Shown here piece by piece: positions 53,516 through 58,068 of a DNA stretch of 58,068 nt. The DNA comes from Nocardia mikamii NBRC 108933 (GTDB taxonomy: Bacteria > Actinomycetota > Actinomycetes > Mycobacteriales > Mycobacteriaceae): NCBI RefSeq assembly GCF_001613505.1, contig NZ_BDCM01000011.1, positions 1-58,068 of the forward strand, written 5' to 3'. The notes beneath the pieces were generated by a model. The model was not told the DNA's origin. It saw only the letters and a program-made list of their open reading frames with translations, and searched no databases. The position numbers and the translations under genes were made by a program. Position 1 is the first letter of the stretch; the number at the start of each line of letters is the position of its first letter.

Positions 53516-53619
53516 GTCCTATCGGGTTCCGTCCGTGGCTGCCATTCGATCATCCTGCCCGCCCCCACCGGCCGCGACCGTGCGCGCAGCGCCGGCGACA
53601 CCGAGCCGTGACCGAGACG

Positions 53620-55740
53620 TCATTCGGAGTTGAGTGCCGCGAGCACGGCCTTGGCCGTCGCCACCCCGATACCGGGCACCTCCGTGATTTCCTCCACCGT
53701 AGCCTGCTTGAGTTTGGCCACCGAGCCGAAGTGGGTCACCAGTGCGGTGCGCCGCGCCTCACCCAGCCCCCGCACCGAATCCAGGGCCGAGGCGGTCATC
53801 CGGCGCGAACGCTTACTGCGATGGAAGGTGATGGCGAACCGGTGCGCCTCGTCGCGCACGCGCTGCAGCAGGAACAGCGATTCGCTGGTGCGCGGCATGA
53901 TCACCGGGTCGGGCTCGCCCGGCACCCACACCTCCTCCAGGCGCTTGGCGAGCCCGATCACCGCGACGTCGGTGATGCCGAGTTCGTCGAGCACCTCGGC
54001 CGCCGCCGCCACCTGCGGGGCGCCGCCGTCGACGACGTACAGGTTGGGCGGATAGGAGAATTTGCGCGGGCGTCCGGTGGCCGGGTCGATTCCGGGCGGC
54101 AGATCCGCGGGCTCCGCCTCGGCGGTGGCGATCGCCGCGGCGCCGGCCCGGTGCCGCGAAGCATCGGTTCCGTCCTCGTGATGCGCCGCACCGGCCTCCG
54201 CCGTCGCCGCCGCACTCATCTCGTCCAGTTCCTTGCGCAATCGATAGAACCGGCGCCGGGTGACCTCGGCGATGCTGGCCACGTCGTCGGAGCGGCCCTC
54301 CCCCGCGGCCTCCTTGATCGTGTAGTGCCGGTATTCCGATTTGCGCGGCAACCCATCCTCGAACACCACCAGCGAGGCGACGACATCGGTGCCCTGCACG
54401 TGGCTGATGTCGACACATTCGATGCGCAGCGGCGCGCTGTCGAGATCGAGCGCGTCCTGAATGCCTTGCAGTGCGGCCGATCTCGCGGTCAGATCGCCGG
54501 CGCGCTTGAGTTTGTGCTGGGCCAGCGCCTCCTGCGCATTGCGCTGCACGGTCTCCATCAGCGCCTTCTTGTCACCGCGCTGCGGCACCCGCAGCGCCAC
54601 GGCCGACCCGCGCAGCCCGGACAGCCAGCCCTGCACCTGCTCCGGATCGCCGGGTAGTTCCGGCACCAGCACCTCGCGCGGGACCGCGGTGGCGGGGGTT
54701 TCGGTATCGGTGTGCTCGGCGAAGGCGGCCTGTTCGCCGTAGAACTGGGTGACGAACTGTTCCACCAGTGCGGCCAGTTCGCTCGGCCCCCGGTCGCCCT
54801 CGTCGATCGGGGCGGCGCCCGCGGCGTCTTCGGTACCGGCCCAGTTCAGGTCCACCGCGTCGCCCGATTTGTCGACGACCCAGCCGCGCTGCCCGCGCAC
54901 CCGCCCGTCGCGCACGTGGAAGATCTGTACCGCGACCTCGAGTTCGTCGGAGGCGAAGGCGATCACATCCGCGTCGGTGCCGGTGCCCAGCACGACCGCC
55001 TGCTTCTCCAGCGCACGCTTGAGAGCGGCGACATCGTCACGCAGCCGCGCGGCGGTCTCGAAGTCCAGATCCGCTGCGGCGGACTGCATTCGGCGTTCCA
55101 GCTCCCGCACCATGCGATCGGTGCGGCCGGACAGGAAGTCGCAGAAGTCCTCGGCGATGCGGCGGTGCTCGTCGGCGTCGACCCGGCCGATGCAGGGCGC
55201 CGAACATTTGTCGATGTAACCGAGCAGGCACGGACGCCCGATCTGCCTGTGGCGCTTGAACACTCCGGCCGAACACGTCCGCACGGGGAAAACCCGCAAG
55301 AGCAGATCCACCGTCTCCCGGATGGCCCACGCGTGGGCGTACGGCCCGAAATACCGGACACCTTTCTTGCGCGCCCCCCGGTAGACGAACACCCGCGGAT
55401 ATTCCTCGTTCATACTCACCGCGAGCATGGGGTAGGTCTTGTCGTCGCGGTAGCGCACGTTGAAGCGCGGATCGAATTCCTTGATCCAGTTGTACTCCAG
55501 CTGCAGCGCCTCGACCTCGGTGGAAACCACCGTCCACTCGACGCTCGCGGCGGTGGTCACCATCTGCCGGGTGCGCGGATGCAGCGACGACACATCGGCG
55601 AAGTAGGAATTCAGGCGGCTGCGCAGACTCTTGGCCTTGCCGACATAGATCACCTGCCCGTAGGAATCCCGGAATTTGTAGACGCCGGGTTCGACGGGAA
55701 TGGTGCCCGGTGCGGGGCGATAGGTCGCGGGATCTGCCAC
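53620..55740 (-). CDS. uvrC: UvrABC excinuclease subunit C
   Basis: A 706-residue UvrC that makes both incisions in nucleotide excision repair. The GIY-YIG domain opens with [19 protein letters not shown] Cys-rich segment, a UVR motif near 200-235, the RNase H-like endonuclease domain (Y-V-V-D-G-G) and a C-terminal helix-hairpin-helix pair ([15 protein letters not shown]) follow. An Ala/Glu-rich insert of about 50 residues near 525-575 is not part of the usual core. The GTG start has TAACCT (55747-55752) exactly 6 bases upstream, a leaderless arrangement. Confidence 0.96.
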   Translation of the reverse strand: MADPATYRPAPGTIPVEPGVYKFRDSYGQVIYVGKAKSLRSRLNSYFADVSSLHPRTRQMVTTAASVEWTVVSTEVEALQLEYNWIKEFDPRFNVRYRDDKTYPMLAVSMNEEYPRVFVYRGARKKGVRYFGPYAHAWAIRETVDLLLRVFPVRTCSAGVFKRHRQIGRPCLLGYIDKCSAPCIGRVDADEHRRIAEDFCDFLSGRTDRMVRELERRMQSAAADLDFETAARLRDDVAALKRALEKQAVVLGTGTDADVIAFASDELEVAVQIFHVRDGRVRGQRGWVVDKSGDAVDLNWAGTEDAAGAAPIDEGDRGPSELAALVEQFVTQFYGEQAAFAEHTDTETPATAVPREVLVPELPGDPEQVQGWLSGLRGSAVALRVPQRGDKKALMETVQRNAQEALAQHKLKRAGDLTARSAALQGIQDALDLDSAPLRIECVDISHVQGTDVVASLVVFEDGLPRKSEYRHYTIKEAAGEGRSDDVASIAEVTRRRFYRLRKELDEMSAAATAEAGAAHHEDGTDASRHRAGAAAIATAEAEPADLPPGIDPATGRPRKFSYPPNLYVVDGGAPQVAAAAEVLDELGITDVAVIGLAKRLEEVWVPGEPDPVIMPRTSESLFLLQRVRDEAHRFAITFHRSKRSRRMTASALDSVRGLGEARRTALVTHFGSVAKLKQATVEEITEVPGIGVATAKAVLAALNSE

Positions 55741-55793
55741 GCCACCAGGTTAACGACCGGCACCGACAGCGGATGACGCGCGGACCGCGGTCG

Positions 55794-56648
55794 TCATCGG
55801 TGCATCCGGTGGGCGCCGGCGAGGATCGCGTCGCAGAGTGCCTGCTCGGGTTCGGAGAGCCGGCTGTGCCTGCGCAGCAGCACGAACTCCAGCTCGCCCA
55901 ATTCCGGCAGCTTCTCGTCCTCGACCGCGAAAAGTCCTGGCGGAAGCAGGGTTTCGGCGTGCGCCACGACTCCGAGGCCAGCCAGCACGGCGGCCCGCAG
56001 CCCCAGCTGACTGTCGCTGACGCAAGCGATCCGCCAGGTCCGGCCCTCCCGCTCGAGTGCGCGCAGTGCCACGTGCCGGGTCAGGCTCGGCGGCGGATAG
56101 GTCACGACGGGCACCGGATCGACGATGTCGCCGACGCCCGAACGCCCGGCCCACACCAGCCGGTCGCGCCACAGCAGTTCCCCGTGCCGTTCGCCGGGCA
56201 GCCGCTTGGCCACCATCAGGTCCAGCTCGCCCGCCGCCATCCTCGTCTTGAGGTTCTCGCTGAGCCCCACGATCAGTTCCAGATCCACACCCGGATGTGA
56301 ACGCTGGAATTCCAGCAGGACATCGGGCAGTTCGCGGGCCACCAGGTCGTCGGAGGCGCCCAGCCGGATCAGTCCGGTGAGCCGGGAATCGGAGAAGTAC
56401 CGGTCGGCCTGGGCCTGTGCGTCGAGGATGCTGCGCGCGAAGCCGACCATCGCGGCCCCGTCGGCGGTCAGCGCCAGATTGCGGGTGTCACGGCGGATCA
56501 GTTCGCGGCCCGCGGCCTGCTCGAGCCGGGCGATATGCCCGCTGACCGTGGACTGACGGAGGCCGAGGATGCGGCCGGCCGCGGTGAACCCGCCGGCGCG
56601 TTCGACCGCCAGGAAGGTGCGCAACAGTTCCGGATCGAACACATTCAT
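55794..56648 (-). CDS. LysR-family transcriptional regulator
   Basis: A 284-residue LysR regulator of the D-P-E-L-L-R-T-F-L-A-V group. The helix-turn-helix is G-F-T-A-A-G-R-I-L-G-L-R-Q-S-T-V-S-G-H and the rest is a ligand-binding domain. It is divergent from the bile-acid:sodium-symporter-family gene with about 70 bases between, so it probably regulates that transporter. A second ATG one codon upstream (56651) is equivalent. Confidence 0.92.
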   Translation of the reverse strand: MNVFDPELLRTFLAVERAGGFTAAGRILGLRQSTVSGHIARLEQAAGRELIRRDTRNLALTADGAAMVGFARSILDAQAQADRYFSDSRLTGLIRLGASDDLVARELPDVLLEFQRSHPGVDLELIVGLSENLKTRMAAGELDLMVAKRLPGERHGELLWRDRLVWAGRSGVGDIVDPVPVVTYPPPSLTRHVALRALEREGRTWRIACVSDSQLGLRAAVLAGLGVVAHAETLLPPGLFAVEDEKLPELGELEFVLLRRHSRLSEPEQALCDAILAGAHRMHR

Positions 56649-56707
56649 CACATTACTCGTTCATAGATATCGATTCCATCGACTTTGGCGATCAGTGGTG
56701 TGCGCCG

Positions 56708-56713
56708 TACCGT
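56708..56713 (+). promoter_or_regulatory. -10 element of the symporter gene, leaderless type
   Basis: TACCGT ends exactly 6 bases before the GTG at 56720. Confidence 0.4.
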
Positions 56714-56719
56714 AGCGAG

Positions 56720-57760
56720 GTGACATTGCTGGCCAAACTCCGTATCGACGGCTTCCTGCTGGGCTTGTTCGCGGCGATGGCGATCGGCCTGATCCTGCCC
56801 GCCCGCGGCGGCGCGGCCGACGTCCTGGGGTGGGTCACCAAGGTCGCGATCGCGGTGCTGTTCCTGCTGTACGGCACCCGGCTCGAACCTCGCGAGGCGC
56901 TCGCCGGCCTGCGGCACTGGCGGCTGCACACGACGGTACTCACCGCGACCTACGTCCTGTTCCCGGTGCTCGGCCTGGCGATGCGACTACTGGTCCCCTC
57001 GGTGCTCAGCGACGAGCTCTACACGGGAATGCTGTACCTGTGCCTGCTGCCCTCGACGGTGCAGTCCTCGATCGCCTTCACCGCCATCGCGCGGGGCAAT
57101 GTCGCGGCCGCGGTGGTCAGCGCGTCGGTGTCGAATCTGCTGGGCGTCTTCCTGACACCGCTGCTGGTGATGCTGCTGATGCAGACCACCGGTGACGCCA
57201 CCGTCTCGCCGATGTCGATCGTGGAGATCGTGGTGCAGTTGCTGCTGCCCTTCATCGCCGGCCAGCTGCTGCGACCGAAGCTGCATCGGTTACTGGCGCA
57301 CACCACCCTCACCAAGGTCGTCGATCGCGGATCGGTGTATCTGGTCGTCTACGCCGCCTTCAGCGCGGGCATGGTCGAACACGTCTGGCAGGGGCTGGCC
57401 GTGGGGCGCCTGCTGGCGGTCGTGGGCGTGGCGATCGTCCTGCTGGCGGTGGTGCTGGGCGTGACGGCGGGAGCGGCCCGCCTGCTCGGATTCGACCGGG
57501 CCGACCGCATCGTGGTGATCTTCTGCGGATCCAAGAAGAGTCTGGCCACCGGCCTGCCGATGGCGACGGTCCTGTTCGCCGGACATCCGGTGGGCCTGAT
57601 CGTGTTGCCGCTCATGATCTTCCACCAGATCCAGCTGATCACCTGCGCCGCGCTGGCCGGGCGGTGGGGTCGCGCCGCGGACGAGGCCGAAGCTGCCCGC
57701 ACCGCGGCCACATCCCCCGACGCGGCGGTCCCGGGCATCATCCCGGCTCCGCGAAGCTGA
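56720..57760 (+). CDS. bile acid:sodium symporter family transporter (SBF-like)
   Basis: A 346-residue membrane protein with about nine hydrophobic segments, matching the YfeH/SBF-like branch of the BASS superfamily. L-F-L-L-Y-G-T-R-L in segment 2, [13 protein letters not shown] in the crossover helix and [13 protein letters not shown] are its landmarks. The substrate is probably an organic acid, but this cannot be read. The 25-residue tail is hydrophilic. The 3' end overlaps the convergent gene by 23 bases. Confidence 0.88.
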   Translation: MTLLAKLRIDGFLLGLFAAMAIGLILPARGGAADVLGWVTKVAIAVLFLLYGTRLEPREALAGLRHWRLHTTVLTATYVLFPVLGLAMRLLVPSVLSDELYTGMLYLCLLPSTVQSSIAFTAIARGNVAAAVVSASVSNLLGVFLTPLLVMLLMQTTGDATVSPMSIVEIVVQLLLPFIAGQLLRPKLHRLLAHTTLTKVVDRGSVYLVVYAAFSAGMVEHVWQGLAVGRLLAVVGVAIVLLAVVLGVTAGAARLLGFDRADRIVVIFCGSKKSLATGLPMATVLFAGHPVGLIVLPLMIFHQIQLITCAALAGRWGRAADEAEAARTAATSPDAAVPGIIPAPRS

Positions 57761-58068
57761 CCTCGGCCGGCACCGAAAGCCGTTCGCGGGCAGCCACTTC
57801 GACCGCCAGGGTCGCCGCCAGATCGCCGCGGTCGCCGACCACCACGGTCTCGAGCCCCAGCCACCCGGCCATCGCCTCCAACTGCCCGGCCAGTTCGTGA
57901 GCGACGCGCGCGTGGGGCCGATCGGGTTCGGCGAAGGCCCCGAGCACCTGCAGCCGGCCGGTCGCGCGGTCCGCGCGCAGGTCCACCCGGGCGACGAGTT
58001 CACCGTCGAGCAGGAACGGAAAGACGTAATAGCCGTGTACGCGTTTGTGTTCCGGGGTGTAGATCTCG
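57738..58068 (-). CDS. YcaQ/AlkZ-like winged-helix DNA glycosylase, C-terminal part (partial)
   Basis: The frame is open from the window edge to a stop at 57738-57740, giving 109 C-terminal residues. [22 protein letters not shown] followed by [11 protein letters not shown] is typical of the HTH_42 (YcaQ) family, which unhooks DNA interstrand crosslinks in some members. The catalytic Q-x-Q or Q-x-D motif lies outside the window, so activity cannot be judged. Confidence 0.75.
   Translation of the reverse strand, partial: EIYTPEHKRVHGYYVFPFLLDGELVARVDLRADRATGRLQVLGAFAEPDRPHARVAHELAGQLEAMAGWLGLETVVVGDRGDLAATLAVEVAARERLSVPAEVSFAEPG

Overview
The window is a high-GC actinobacterial chromosome segment. 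Protein content and gene order point to a mycolic-acid-containing member of the Mycobacteriales, most likely Nocardia or a close relative. This assignment is an inference: there is no rRNA gene in the window. The evidence is a SufR-led Suf operon, an MptB-type mannosyltransferase, CtaA/CtaB, an OpcA-linked pentose phosphate operon, SecG, and a gap-pgk-tpiA plus whiA-yvcK-rapZ-uvrC block. From memory, the backbone follows the order of M. tuberculosis Rv1420-Rv1466 read in the opposite direction.

Layout. 1-1187 is a lower-GC accessory edge: the tail of an upstream gene, a small unknown gene, two tRNA-gene halves and a perfect 16-bp hairpin. 1188-5050 holds Ku, an RDD membrane protein, an acyl-CoA dehydrogenase and a secreted DUF4189 protein. 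5150-11585 is the minus-strand operon sufR-sufB-sufD-sufC-sufS-sufU-sufT, with a SufR-type operator at 11615-11629. 11782-16259 runs divergently: mptB, a two-gene ABC exporter and ctaA. 16339-24360 is mixed: a phosphotransferase, a frameshifted FmdB-family gene, a three-gene minus-strand group with a secreted PheC-like protein, qor, a TetR/FAD-monooxygenase divergent pair and a NERD-like membrane protein.

24530-32430 holds ctaB and then tkt-tal-zwf-opcA-pgl, which makes NADPH and pentoses. 32500-37499 and 37741-46981 are two lineage-specific inserts. One lies between pgl and secG, the other between secG and tpiA. The first has an epoxide hydrolase and a DHRS1-like reductase that share a KstR-like box, plus a LysR/MFS pair. 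The second has a TetR regulator with an Old Yellow Enzyme homologue and a hydroxysteroid-dehydrogenase-like SDR. These are divergent from a luciferase-like monooxygenase, its FMN reductase and a fused 2-oxoacid dehydrogenase E1. A palindrome sits between the two arms. This arrangement is the best candidate in the window for an uncharacterised catabolic system. A P450 and a Methyltransf_19 protein follow. 47075-57760 carries gap-pgk-tpiA, whiA-yvcK-rapZ, uvrC, and a LysR/symporter pair. The window ends inside a YcaQ-like gene.

A recurrent architectural signal is a TANNNT-like -10 hexamer ending 6-9 bases before a start codon that lacks a Shine-Dalgarno sequence. It suggests about eleven leaderless transcripts. 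All functional names come from reading protein sequence and motifs by eye, with no database search.
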